A DNA stretch of 64,000 nt. Source: Roseinatronobacter thiooxidans. GTDB lineage: Bacteria > Pseudomonadota > Alphaproteobacteria > Rhodobacterales > Rhodobacteraceae. Numbering within the stretch: the stretch's first letter is position 1; the number at the start of each line of letters is the position of its first letter. Location: NCBI RefSeq assembly GCF_001870675.1, contig NZ_MEHT01000018.1, positions 1-64,000 on the forward strand, given 5' to 3'. Shown piece after piece: positions 19,037 through 27,473 of the stretch. The notes beneath the pieces were generated by a model. It made no database searches, had not been told where the DNA came from, and saw only the letters and a program-made list of their open reading frames with translations. Position numbers and translations under genes: made by a program.

Positions 19037-20110
19037 ATGCTGACGAAGATACCTGTTTTTGCCATGGTAATGTTGGTTATGGCGATAACGGCATGCAGCG
19101 ATGGCTATGTGCAATTTCCCACCTCACCAGAAGGCCAGCGCGCACTTGGGGACGATGTGGAGGTGATTGTCCTGTCATCCGACAATATCGGCGATTTCTC
19201 TCGTCCCGCACGGGGGCACCAAGTGACCCAAATGCCCAGCGGGCGGAACTGAACTTATGCGGTTGGGGCCGGTGACATTCTGTCTGTCATTGTGTTCGAT
19301 CACCCAGAGTTGACATTGCCCGCCGGCCCCCAGCGCAGCGCGGCAGAAAGCGGCTTTCAGGTTGCCAGCGACGGCACCATCACCTACCCCTATATCGGCA
19401 GCGTTCGTGCAAGTGGTCGGTCTGTCGGGCAAATCCGAAGCGATATTTCGCAACGCCTTGGCAGCTTCATACCCGACCCGCAGGTTGAAGTGCGCATCGC
19501 GGCCTATAATTCGCAATCGGTCGTCGTCTCGGGCGAGGTGAAGGCCCCGAACCGCCAATCGCTTACCTCGGTGCAACTTAGCCTGATCGAAGCGATCAAT
19601 GCCGCCGGTGGGTTCACAGAGTCGGCCGATCATCGGATCGTCTCGGTTCAACGGGGGGGGCAGGTGCACTATGTCGATGTGCAGGGGTTTCTTGAAAAGG
19701 GCATCGCCCAGAACAACCCGGTTCTGCGCAACGGCGATGTTGTGAATGTGCCGCGCCGCCGCGCCGAAGAAGCCTATTTGCTGGGCGAAGTTGCGCGCCC
19801 GGATGTGGTCGATCTGTCGCGCGAGCCGATCACGCTGACGCAGGCAATCACACGTCGCGGGGGGCTGCAACAACCGCGCGCCAATGCACGCGGGGTTCTG
19901 GTATTTCGGGCCTTCGGCAGCGATGTGACACGGGTTTTCCAGCTTGATACAACCTCGCCTGCGGGCTTGCTGCTGGGCACGCGGTTTGTGCTGGAACCGG
20001 GCGATGTTGTCTATGTGCTGCGTTCACCCTTGCAGCGGTGGAATGACACGATTGTCCGCCTTTTGCCCAGTGTGCAAGCCATACGCGCGGTCGATGATGT
20101 CGTGAATTGA
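19037..20110 (+). pseudogene. Wza-like polysaccharide export lipoprotein, interrupted by in-frame TGA
   Basis: Outer-membrane polysaccharide export channel of the Wza/KpsD family. From ATG 19037 (GAGAGGG upstream) the frame encodes a lipoprotein signal peptide ending in the lipobox ITAC near residue 20, then runs to TGA at 19250-19252 (codon 72). The same frame continues at once with TYAVGAGDILSVIVFDHPEL, the start of the family's export domain. It goes on through two SLBB-like regions (VVVSGEVKAPNR, YLLGEVARPDVVDL) to the stop at 20110. Because both parts are in one frame, a single base change (for example CGA or TGG to TGA) explains the break. The alternatives are sequence error or stop readthrough. 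A GTG at 19292 could restart translation, but that product would lack the signal peptide and lipid anchor. Confidence 0.85.
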
Positions 20111-20113
20111 TGC

Positions 20114-20572
20114 ATGATGAAGGCGGTATTCAAATCTATTCTGGTCGTCTGTGTCGGGAATATCTGCCGCTCGCCAGTGGCAGAGCGTTTGTTGGCGCGC
20201 AAGCTGGCAGAGCTTGGCTCGGAAATCACGGTGTCCTCGGCGGGAATTGCTGCCCTCGAAGGCCATGCCGCAGATGACGATGCCGCGTCGGTCGCGCATT
20301 CGCAGGGCCTGTCTGTGGCGGGGCATGTCGCGCGGCAGTTCTCACATGAGCTTGGGGCTGCACATGCGCTGATCCTTGTCATGGAACCGGGCCACAAACG
20401 CGAGATTGTGAAAGCCGCCCCCGACCTGTCTGGCAGGGTCATGCTGTTTGACCACTGGACAGGTGGCAAAGGAATTGCCGATCCTTACCGCCGTTCCAGA
20501 CTGTTTCACGAAGAGGTGTTCGCACAGATAGAAGCCGCCGCTTCTGCATGGGCGGAAAAGTTGCATAAGTAA
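20114..20572 (+). CDS. Low molecular weight protein-tyrosine phosphatase (Wzb-like)
   Basis: Cytoplasmic phosphatase of 152 aa that dephosphorylates the C-terminal tyrosines of the cognate BY-kinase. The P-loop CVGNICRS gives catalytic Cys13 and Arg19, and the general acid is Asp123 in ADPYRRS. The position between the Wza-like and Wzc-like genes, 3 bases after the first and 18 before the second, is the standard wza-wzb-wzc order. All catalytic residues are intact although the upstream wza-like gene is broken. Confidence 0.93.
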   Translation: MMKAVFKSILVVCVGNICRSPVAERLLARKLAELGSEITVSSAGIAALEGHAADDDAASVAHSQGLSVAGHVARQFSHELGAAHALILVMEPGHKREIVKAAPDLSGRVMLFDHWTGGKGIADPYRRSRLFHEEVFAQIEAAASAWAEKLHK

Positions 20573-20590
20573 GTCAAGGGACGGAATCGG

Positions 20591-22840
20591 ATGAAAGACA
20601 GCAGGCCATCGGCCCCCGATTTTCCGCCCCAGTCCCCTACAGGAAAACCCGTCATAATGCAAAATCTGCAAAATATCGCCGAGGATGAAATCGATCTGGG
20701 CCAACTGGTGTCCACCCTGTGGCGTGGCCGCTTGGCGATTGTCGCGGCGACAGTGGCCGGTGTTGCAATTGCCGCCTTCCATATTGCAAACACCAACCCC
20801 ACATTTCAGGCCGACGCCCTGCTGCAACTGGAAGAAAGAACCGGCTCACTCGCGCTGCCCAGCAGCTTGTCGGCCATGGTGGATAATGACCCCCGCAGCG
20901 TGACGGAAATTGAAATTCTGCGCTCGCGCATGGTTCTGGGCCGCGCCATTGCAGACCAGAACCTTGATTGGCGTGTCACGCCAGATACCATGCCGCTGGT
21001 CGGGACAATGTTTTCGCGCTACCGCTTCCCCCTGCTTGACGCGGTCATCCCAGCCAGATTTGTGCGCCCCGGCGACGGGATCGAACTGGACAATCTTGTT
21101 GTCCCCCCAAGCATGCTGAATGAAAGCTTCACGCTTATTCTCACCAGCGAGACAGAGTACCGCCTTTTGCTGCCGGACGATTTGCAACTGGAGGGGCGCG
21201 TCGGACAGCCCACAACCCATGCGGAAACCGGATTTTCGCTCACGCTTGCGCGCAGTCAGGCCCCTGCGGGACGGCGCTTTCATATCCGGCAGGTGGATGA
21301 ACGGCGTGCAATCAATGACCTGCGCGGCAGGCTTTCGGTCAGCGAACGGGGCCGCGCCTCTGGTATTCTGGAAGTGCGGTTGACGGGCGACAACCCGCAT
21401 GAAAACACGCGCGCCCTGGGGGCCGTCATTCAGGCATATCTCAGCCAGAACATCTCTCGCAGTGCGGCAGAGGCAGAAAGCAGCCTGACATTCATCCGCG
21501 AACAACTGCCTTTGGCAGAGCAGACATTGCGGATTGCAGAAGCAGCCCTTAACGCATTCCGGCAAGAACAGGTCACCATTGACCTGTCGCTGGAAACGCA
21601 AACAATACTTGGCCAGGTGACGCGCACTGAAAGCGAGCTGGCAGACCTGCAACGCCGCGAAGACGAATTGGCCCAGCGCTTTACCCCGTCGCATCCGACA
21701 TATCGGCAATTGCTGGATGAACGCGCGCGGCTGGAAGCACGTCTGGAGAACCTGCGCGATCAGGTTGGAACGCTTCCCGAAACACAGCGGCAAATCCTGA
21801 ATCTCAGCCGCGAGGTTGAACTGGCACAAAGGATTTACACAGAATTGCTGACCCGCGCGCAAGAAGTGGAGGTCTTGCGCGCCAGCACCATTGGCAATGT
21901 GCGCATTGTCGATGGTGCGGGTGCCGGGCCATCGCCTGTGGCCCCGCGCAAAGCAATGATTCTGGCGCTTGGCATGGCTCTGGGGGGCATGGCAGGGATT
22001 GGCTTTGTGCTTGTTCGCAACTGGATGCGCCGCGGCATTCAAGACCCGTCCGAGCTGGAGGCCCTTGGCATGCCGGTTTTTGCGACGATCAATTACAGCA
22101 AAGACGCCGATACAGAAGGGCGCCGCGAAGGCAATTTGCCGATACTGGCCTTTGAACGCTCTGCCGATCTGACAGTCGAGGCCTTGCGGTCGCTGCGCAC
22201 CAGTTTGCATTTTGGCATGCTCGATGCGGGAACCCCAAGTCTGACCCTGACCTCTTCCCATCCTGACGCGGGCAAAAGCTTTTTGTCGGTAAATCTGGCG
22301 GCGGTGGCGGCGCAGGCCGGACAACGGGTCTGCGTGATAGATGCTGACCTGCGCCGCGGGCAATTGCGCCGCTATTTCAACCTTCCCCGCAACGCCCCCG
22401 GACTGGCAGAGGTTTTGGCAGGCGATATATCCTTTGAAGATGCCGTGCTTCAGGGACCACATGAAAACCTGTTTATTCTGCCAACAGGGCGCTACCCGCC
22501 AAACCCGTCAGAACTGCTGATGCGCGCCGAACTGCCCAGATTGATCGAGACATGCGCCCAGATTTTTGACCTGACGATCTTTGACGCCCCGCCAGTTCTT
22601 GCCGTAACAGACCCGGTTATTCTGGCGCGCCACACAGGTGCAACCATCTTCGTTGCAAGGCATGACGTAACCCCGAAGGGCGAGGCGGAAGCCGCGCAAA
22701 AGACGCTTGCCAGCGCGGGGCTGAAATTTTCCGGTGCAATTCTGAACGGGTTTGACCCAAAGAAGGCCGGTGGCCGATACGGCTATGGGTATGGGTATGG
22801 GTACGGGTATCGCTACGAATACAAACAGCGCAAAGAATAG
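20591..22840 (+). CDS. Polysaccharide co-polymerase / BY-type tyrosine autokinase (Wzc-like)
   Basis: Inner-membrane protein of 749 aa controlling polysaccharide chain length and export. A first membrane segment lies near residues 50-70 (LAIVAATVAGVAIAAF) and a second near 455-475. The periplasmic part has a Wzz domain and coiled-coil segments (residues about 290-420). The cytoplasmic kinase has the atypical P-loop SSHPDAGKSF (Lys562), Walker A' VIDADLRRGQ (Asp584) and Walker B IFDAPP (Asp665). The C-terminus is a tyrosine cluster of GY repeats, the autophosphorylation site. AGGGACGG precedes the start; an ATG at 20657 is an alternative. No glycosyltransferase genes adjoin it in this window. 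Confidence 0.93.
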   Translation: MKDSRPSAPDFPPQSPTGKPVIMQNLQNIAEDEIDLGQLVSTLWRGRLAIVAATVAGVAIAAFHIANTNPTFQADALLQLEERTGSLALPSSLSAMVDNDPRSVTEIEILRSRMVLGRAIADQNLDWRVTPDTMPLVGTMFSRYRFPLLDAVIPARFVRPGDGIELDNLVVPPSMLNESFTLILTSETEYRLLLPDDLQLEGRVGQPTTHAETGFSLTLARSQAPAGRRFHIRQVDERRAINDLRGRLSVSERGRASGILEVRLTGDNPHENTRALGAVIQAYLSQNISRSAAEAESSLTFIREQLPLAEQTLRIAEAALNAFRQEQVTIDLSLETQTILGQVTRTESELADLQRREDELAQRFTPSHPTYRQLLDERARLEARLENLRDQVGTLPETQRQILNLSREVELAQRIYTELLTRAQEVEVLRASTIGNVRIVDGAGAGPSPVAPRKAMILALGMALGGMAGIGFVLVRNWMRRGIQDPSELEALGMPVFATINYSKDADTEGRREGNLPILAFERSADLTVEALRSLRTSLHFGMLDAGTPSLTLTSSHPDAGKSFLSVNLAAVAAQAGQRVCVIDADLRRGQLRRYFNLPRNAPGLAEVLAGDISFEDAVLQGPHENLFILPTGRYPPNPSELLMRAELPRLIETCAQIFDLTIFDAPPVLAVTDPVILARHTGATIFVARHDVTPKGEAEAAQKTLASAGLKFSGAILNGFDPKKAGGRYGYGYGYGYGYRYEYKQRKE

Positions 22841-22862
22841 TGCCCCGAAGTGCGCATCTATG

Positions 22863-22892
22863 TAGGCCCTGCCAGCCCCACTCGGGGGCCTA
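22863..22892 (+). terminator. Stem-loop after the Wzc-like gene
   Basis: TAGGCCC at 22863-22869 pairs with GGGCCTA at 22886-22892 around a 16-base loop, 22 bases after the stop codon. There is no T-run directly after it; a T-rich AACCGGTT element follows near 22915-22933. A likely transcript end, but imperfect as an intrinsic terminator. Confidence 0.4.
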
Positions 22893-23128
22893 GTGACACT
22901 GCGCAGCAGCGCACGGTTTTTTAACCGGTTTTCAGCGTATTCATGAGAAAACCTTTGAAATCCCAAGCGGAATCACAGGTCAAGGAACAGTGCATGATTA
23001 CCCCGTTTGAAAACCGCACCGCGTCGCGCCACGGGCCTGCGACAGGTCTTCACGCCATTATAGCGGACAGGCCCACCCCCTTGCACCCTATGGCAACCAC
23101 CCTGCCCCGGCGCGTGCGGGTTCAGGCG

Positions 23129-23638
23129 TCAGGCGGCAGTGCGCAGACCCGCGCGCAGGCACCATTCGGTGACCAAGGCCATATCCGCGGGCAACCCCTC
23201 GGCCAGCCCATCCGCATAGGCGGTGAAGGCAGGCAGGTTCAGGCCATTCACCCCGACCAAGACCGGCACATCACGACACAGCGCCTCGCCAATGACAGGG
23301 GCAAAGCCATGGCCGGCAGCTTCTGTCTTGCCGAACTTGTTGACGATCAGCAGATCAGCACCTTGCAAGGCCGCCTCGGTGGCCGCAACCGCTTGCGCCA
23401 GAACGCTTGTATCCAAGGTGCAGCCCCGCGCAAAGGCCCCCCGATCTTCGCTGATGCGCAACACTGTATCCGAGCCGAGAAGTTGCAAATCCATATCGCA
23501 TTTGGTCCGGTCGGCGCGGGCAGTATTGGTCTGCACTGTTCCACAAAGCCGTAAATGCCCCTGCAAGGCGCGCGCAACCGCAGACAGGAACGCATCGCTG
23601 GCGCCCTGCCCCGGTAAGCTGATATATCCCAATCTCAT
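23129..23638 (-). CDS. DUF2478 family protein, probably molybdenum-enzyme related
   Basis: A 169-aa protein resembling the DUF2478 family, which is repeatedly found beside molybdate transport and molybdoenzyme genes in Rhodobacterales. Visible elements are an N-terminal LGYISLPGQGASD resembling a nucleotide-binding start, a central Cys-Thr-Leu-Asp stretch, and DLLIVNKFGKTEAAGHGF, which resembles an NTPase strand with Lys. The start at 23638 (MRLGYIS) is chosen because AAAGGG lies about 7 bases upstream; ATG 23659 and a frame to 23710 are alternatives, but the last would run into the FNR box. The perfect FNR box 59 bases upstream predicts anaerobic expression. The biochemical function is unknown. 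Confidence 0.75.
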   Translation of the reverse strand: MRLGYISLPGQGASDAFLSAVARALQGHLRLCGTVQTNTARADRTKCDMDLQLLGSDTVLRISEDRGAFARGCTLDTSVLAQAVAATEAALQGADLLIVNKFGKTEAAGHGFAPVIGEALCRDVPVLVGVNGLNLPAFTAYADGLAEGLPADMALVTEWCLRAGLRTAA

Positions 23639-23696
23639 GACGCGCGCCCTTTCTGTCATTGCACGATCCAGACTAACCCAACCCCCAAAATTATTC

Positions 23697-23710
23697 TTGA
23701 TATATATCAA
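23697..23710 (-). promoter_or_regulatory. FNR/FnrL box TTGATATATATCAA
   Basis: Perfect match to TTGAT-N4-ATCAA. Its centre is 65 bases upstream of the DUF2478 start codon. With the usual class II position of -41.5 this puts the transcript start about 24 bases before the ATG. It also lies between the 3' end of moeA and the next gene, so it must serve the DUF2478 gene. Confidence 0.85.
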
Positions 23711-23863
23711 TTATAAGCCCATCTCTGCGGGAGATATTCCAAATACTATAATAAATAATGAAATTACCCAGACAGATTTAATTTGATAATTATCTACCAA
23801 AACATCCCCTGCATCAGATTTCCGAAAATATGGCGGCAATCATCCGCATCTGGCCTGCGTGGG

Positions 23864-25132
23864 TCATAGCGGCAGCACCTCGACCAGATCGCCGCGCGTC
23901 ATCTCTTCCTCGTCAGAGGGGATCAACACCAGCGCATCGGCTTGTGCAAGCTGCCCTATCCGGTGAGAGCCTGCCCCTTCCAGACAGATCACCTGCAAGA
24001 CACCGCGCGCATCATGGCCCAAAATACGCGCGGGCCTGTATTCGCAGCGCCCCGGCTTGTGCCGAAGCGACGCGCCAAGCGCGGCCAGCCTTTTGACAGG
24101 GCCGGTTTCGGCAAGCCCCGCCACATGGCCCGCCAGAACTTGCCCGACACTATGCCATGTCACAAAAGCGGCCACCGGATTGCCGGGCAGCCCCAACCAT
24201 AGCGCGCCGTTGACCTGCCCGATTGACAGCGGTTTGCCCGGCTTCATGGCAAGGTTCATCACCTCGATCCGGCCCCCAAGGCGCCTTATCACGCGCGCCA
24301 TATGGTCTTCATCCCCGACCGAGACGCCGCCTGTGGTCAGGATCACATCTGCCTGCGCGGACGCACGGGCAAGTGCATCGCATAGCGCCTCTGGGTTATC
24401 AGCACATGCGGGAAAGGCGATCCGGGTGATCCAGCGCTGATCCAAGGCCGCCGCCAGCATGGCATGATTGGCGTCCCAAATCTGGCCGAGGGCAAGGGGG
24501 GTGCCCGGTTCAACCAATTCGCTGCCCGAACACAGGATCGCCACGCGCAAGCGGCGGATGACAGGCACATGCCCGACACCTGCACCCGCAAGCGCTGCGG
24601 CTTCTTTCGCCCCAAGAATGCGCCCTGCGGGCAGCAAGGGCGCGCCAAGGGCCAGATCCTCTCCACAGCGGCGGATATGCTGGCCACCCTGCGGGCGGGC
24701 CGAAATTGAAATCATATCACCAAGGCGCGTGACATTCTCTTGCGCAATCACGGCATCTGCACCCAGCGGGACAGGCGCGCCAGTCAGGATGCGCAGCGCG
24801 GCCCCCTTGGGCAGGGCTGCGGGCGCGCCCCCTGCGCAGATGCGCCCAGCCACAGGCAGGCACCACGGCCCCTGCCCCGTCAGGTCTGACAGCCGCAGGG
24901 CATAGCCATCCATCGCGGCATTATCAAATAGCGGCAACGCCACCGGCGCGGCGATATCTTGCGCCAAGACCCGCCCGGTGGCCGCGCCAAGCGGCAGCAT
25001 TTCCACCACTTGCAACCGTGAAACCAGTGCCAGCCCGCGCGCGATGGCCTGATCGACGGGCACAAGGCCCGCCGCGCTGTCACAACCACATGCGGCGGGG
25101 TCCGGGTGGTGCAGGGGCTGATGCAATGTCAT
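23864..25132 (-). CDS. moeA: Molybdopterin molybdotransferase
   Basis: Cytoplasmic enzyme inserting molybdate into adenylylated molybdopterin, the last step before the bis-MGD cofactor needed by NarG. Family motifs are present: ALPLFDNAAMDGYA near residue 68, GAPVPLGADAVIAQE near 125, TTGGVSVGDEDH near 260 and MKPGKPLSIG / GLPGNPVAAF near 300-320. The protein is 422 aa from ATG 25132, which has GGAGAG upstream; the longer frame to 25321 overlaps the isomerase gene. It is the last gene of the leftward nar run, 28 bases after the isomerase gene. Confidence 0.93.
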   Translation of the reverse strand: MTLHQPLHHPDPAACGCDSAAGLVPVDQAIARGLALVSRLQVVEMLPLGAATGRVLAQDIAAPVALPLFDNAAMDGYALRLSDLTGQGPWCLPVAGRICAGGAPAALPKGAALRILTGAPVPLGADAVIAQENVTRLGDMISISARPQGGQHIRRCGEDLALGAPLLPAGRILGAKEAAALAGAGVGHVPVIRRLRVAILCSGSELVEPGTPLALGQIWDANHAMLAAALDQRWITRIAFPACADNPEALCDALARASAQADVILTTGGVSVGDEDHMARVIRRLGGRIEVMNLAMKPGKPLSIGQVNGALWLGLPGNPVAAFVTWHSVGQVLAGHVAGLAETGPVKRLAALGASLRHKPGRCEYRPARILGHDARGVLQVICLEGAGSHRIGQLAQADALVLIPSDEEEMTRGDLVEVLPL

Positions 25133-25160
25133 ATCGGCTCTCCAAGCAGTAAGTGACGGG

Positions 25161-25940
25161 TCATGCAGCTTGTAGCTGCACGCCTTCGATATTGGTTTTT
25201 GCCACCAGGTCTGCGGTAAACTGTGCCGCCGCCCGCGCCCATGCAGCTTTCGCATGGGCATCGCGCAGGCGTGGCAGGATCGCGTCAAAGGGCAGCACCT
25301 CGCCGCGCGCGCGGGCATCAAGGCGGATCACATGCAGGCCAAAGCGGGTTTCCACAGCATCGCTGATCTGCCCCTCTTCCAGCGCATCCATTGCCGCCTC
25401 GAACTCGGGCACCGTGTCGCCCTGTGCCAACTGGCCCAGCAGCCCGCCATTATCCTTGGAGGAACAGGCGGAATGGGTGCGCGCCAGTTCGCCAAAGCGG
25501 CGGGGGTTTTCGCGCAACTGCGCCAGCACGCCGTCCGCATGCGCGCGCACAGCGGCCATATCGTCCTGACGGGGGAACAGGATATGCGCCGCTTCGTATA
25601 GCGATGGCGCGCGAAAGCGGTCTGGCTGCGCGTCATAGACCGCGCGCAAGGCCAGCTCGTCCGCCGGGGCGGGTTGAATGGCCAACTCGCTCAACTGGCG
25701 GATCAGCGCTTCATCTTCGGTTTCCACCTGCCCCGGCGACACTTCGGCCGGGTCAGGGGTCAGGCCACGCGCGCGGGCCTCTTGCAGCATCATCTCGCGG
25801 ATTGCCAAGGCGCGCGCGGCGGCTTTCCATGCCAGCCCCGGTTTTTCTTTCGGGGCTGGGTGGTTCTGGGCTTCGGCCGCAATGCGTTCGGCCGAAATTT
25901 CAATGCCGTTTACAAAAACAGGCGGCAGAAGCGGTTTCAT
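25161..25940 (-). CDS. Parvulin-type peptidyl-prolyl isomerase of the nar operon
   Basis: The 259-aa protein has a PpiC-type rotamase domain at about residues 130-235, with the parvulin features YEAAHILFPRQ, HSACSSKDNGGLLGQLAQG, VPEFEAAMDALEEGQIS and TRFGLHVIRLDAR. The N-terminal helical part resembles NifM/SurA-like chaperone segments. There is no signal peptide, so it should act in the cytoplasm. It lies directly after narI (12 bases) and before moeA, an arrangement known from denitrifying alphaproteobacteria. It probably assists folding or assembly of the nitrate reductase, which is inferred from position. Confidence 0.88.
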   Translation of the reverse strand: MKPLLPPVFVNGIEISAERIAAEAQNHPAPKEKPGLAWKAAARALAIREMMLQEARARGLTPDPAEVSPGQVETEDEALIRQLSELAIQPAPADELALRAVYDAQPDRFRAPSLYEAAHILFPRQDDMAAVRAHADGVLAQLRENPRRFGELARTHSACSSKDNGGLLGQLAQGDTVPEFEAAMDALEEGQISDAVETRFGLHVIRLDARARGEVLPFDAILPRLRDAHAKAAWARAAAQFTADLVAKTNIEGVQLQAA

Positions 25941-25952
25941 GCGATGGTTTCC

Positions 25953-26759
25953 TTATTCGGCAGGGGTTGGGGAGGTGGGCGCTGTGGGCTTTGGCGTCAT
26001 GCCTGCGGCCGTTGACGCGCGCTTGTCGCGGGCAAAGGGTTTCAGGCCCGTGCGCGCAGGTTTCGCGCCAGCGCGCGAACGCACGATCTGATAGCCCGGC
26101 CGCCACAGAAAGCGGATTGGCGCGGACAGCATATGCACCAGACGGGTGAAGGGGAACAGCGCCACAATCACCATGCCAAGGAAGATGTGGAACTTGTACA
26201 GCCAATGCACATTGACCACTTCTTGCCACGCATTGATCTGCAACCCCATGACCGATTGCGACCATGTCATGAACTGTATCATCTTGGACCCGTCCATATG
26301 GCCCAGCGTCAGGATGATGGTGCCCATGCCGACCACGATTTGCAGCCACAGGATCGCCAGAATACCGATATCGGCAAAGGTGGAATTGTTACGGATGCGC
26401 GGGTCAGTCAACCGCCGGTGCAACAGCATAGTGCAGCCGATGAACGCCGCCGCGCCCGCAGCCCCGCCGATAATGACCGCCATCCACTGTTTCAGCCCGT
26501 AGCTGATGCCTAGCGCATCCAGCAGCCAGATCGGCGTGAACAGCCCGACAAGGTGGCCGAAGAACAGCACGATGATACCCACATGGAACAGCACCGACCC
26601 CCAGACCAGTTGCTTGCGGCGCAACAACTGGCTGGACGAGGATTTCCATGTGAAGGGGTCACGTTCATACCGTGCGATTGTGCCAATCAGGGCGACAGCC
26701 AGCACCGCATAGGGCAGGATGCCGAAAATCAGATAGTCGAGATCGAAATTGCCAAACAT
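25953..26759 (-). CDS. narI: Respiratory nitrate reductase gamma subunit (cytochrome b)
   Basis: Membrane anchor of the NarGHI complex that oxidises quinol and passes electrons through two b haems to NarH. The 268-aa protein has five hydrophobic segments. Haem-ligand histidines are visible in LFHVGIIVLFFGHLVGLF (segment 2) and in the last helix with HIFLGMVIVALFPFTRLVH. Relative to about 225 aa in Escherichia coli it has a basic, Pro/Thr/Ala-rich C-terminal extension of about 40 residues, predicted cytoplasmic. It follows narJ by 12 bases in the same operon. Confidence 0.95.
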   Translation of the reverse strand: MFGNFDLDYLIFGILPYAVLAVALIGTIARYERDPFTWKSSSSQLLRRKQLVWGSVLFHVGIIVLFFGHLVGLFTPIWLLDALGISYGLKQWMAVIIGGAAGAAAFIGCTMLLHRRLTDPRIRNNSTFADIGILAILWLQIVVGMGTIILTLGHMDGSKMIQFMTWSQSVMGLQINAWQEVVNVHWLYKFHIFLGMVIVALFPFTRLVHMLSAPIRFLWRPGYQIVRSRAGAKPARTGLKPFARDKRASTAAGMTPKPTAPTSPTPAE

Positions 26760-26771
26760 TGCTCGTTGCTC

Positions 26772-27473
26772 CTACATCTGGCCCGGCGCGGCAGGGCGCG
26801 GGGCGGCGGGCATATCCATTTTTGCAAGAATATCGCGGCTGATCGGGCAACCGGCATTCGGGTCAGGGCCGAAGGTGACCATCGCTTCTTCCCAGACGGC
26901 ATCGAGGGCCTCCAGGTCTTCGGGGTCATCGTCTTTCTCGGACAAAAGCGCCTCGGCCTCTGGCGAGGTTTCGACCTGCGCCAGTGTCACGATGGCGGCC
27001 ATGACCGGCGCATAGACGCTTTCACGCCGCGCCAGCCGTTCGGCCAAGGCCACGATGATATGGCCCGCATCGGCCAGAATGGCGCGCGCCTGATCAAGGC
27101 TTTGCGTGGACAGGAATTCCAGCAAAACCGGCAGGTGGTCGGGCAATTCCGGGCCAACCAGATCGAAGCCGCCTGCGCGGTAGGTTTCCAGCAGGTCCAC
27201 CATCGCGCCGCCACGGTCGCGGCTTTCGCCGTGAATATGCTCGAACAGATTAAGCGACAGCGTGCGCGCACGGTCGAATTGCAAGACATAGCGTTCCTGC
27301 AAGTCGTAGATATCGCCGGTTTCCAACTCGGTCAAAAGCGGTTCCAGCTTGGCGAAATGGTCTGGTTTCAACAGACCCTCTTGCAAGAGGATCTGCGCGA
27401 TTTCGGGAACTGCCGCCTGCAACTCGGGTGTTGGATAGGTCAGCAAGGCGGATAGGGCGTGATAGGTTTTCAT
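26772..27473 (-). CDS. narJ: Nitrate reductase molybdenum cofactor assembly chaperone
   Basis: The 233-aa dedicated chaperone binds the NarG N-terminus and holds apo-NarGH for cofactor insertion and membrane attachment. It is not part of the final enzyme. Family features are YHALSALLTYPTPELQ at the start, the acidic-helical body, and HIHGESRDRGGAMVDLLETYR near residue 80, the best conserved NarJ motif. The start codon overlaps the narH stop by 4 bases (ATGA), indicating translational coupling. Confidence 0.95.
   Translation of the reverse strand: MKTYHALSALLTYPTPELQAAVPEIAQILLQEGLLKPDHFAKLEPLLTELETGDIYDLQERYVLQFDRARTLSLNLFEHIHGESRDRGGAMVDLLETYRAGGFDLVGPELPDHLPVLLEFLSTQSLDQARAILADAGHIIVALAERLARRESVYAPVMAAIVTLAQVETSPEAEALLSEKDDDPEDLEALDAVWEEAMVTFGPDPNAGCPISRDILAKMDMPAAPRPAAPGQM

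Noticed and set aside
19292-20110. Separate export gene starting at GTG 19292
   Set aside because: It lacks the lipoprotein signal and begins inside the conserved first strand of the export domain; the in-frame upstream part shows one broken gene.
22770-22830. Tandem repeat that might be a CRISPR or satellite
   Set aside because: It is the coding sequence of the kinase tyrosine tail; units are six bases and there are no spacers. No CRISPR array was seen anywhere in the window.
22943-23554. Plus-strand frame over the DUF2478 gene
   Set aside because: It is the opposite-strand shadow of the DUF2478 gene; the family match and FNR box support the minus strand.
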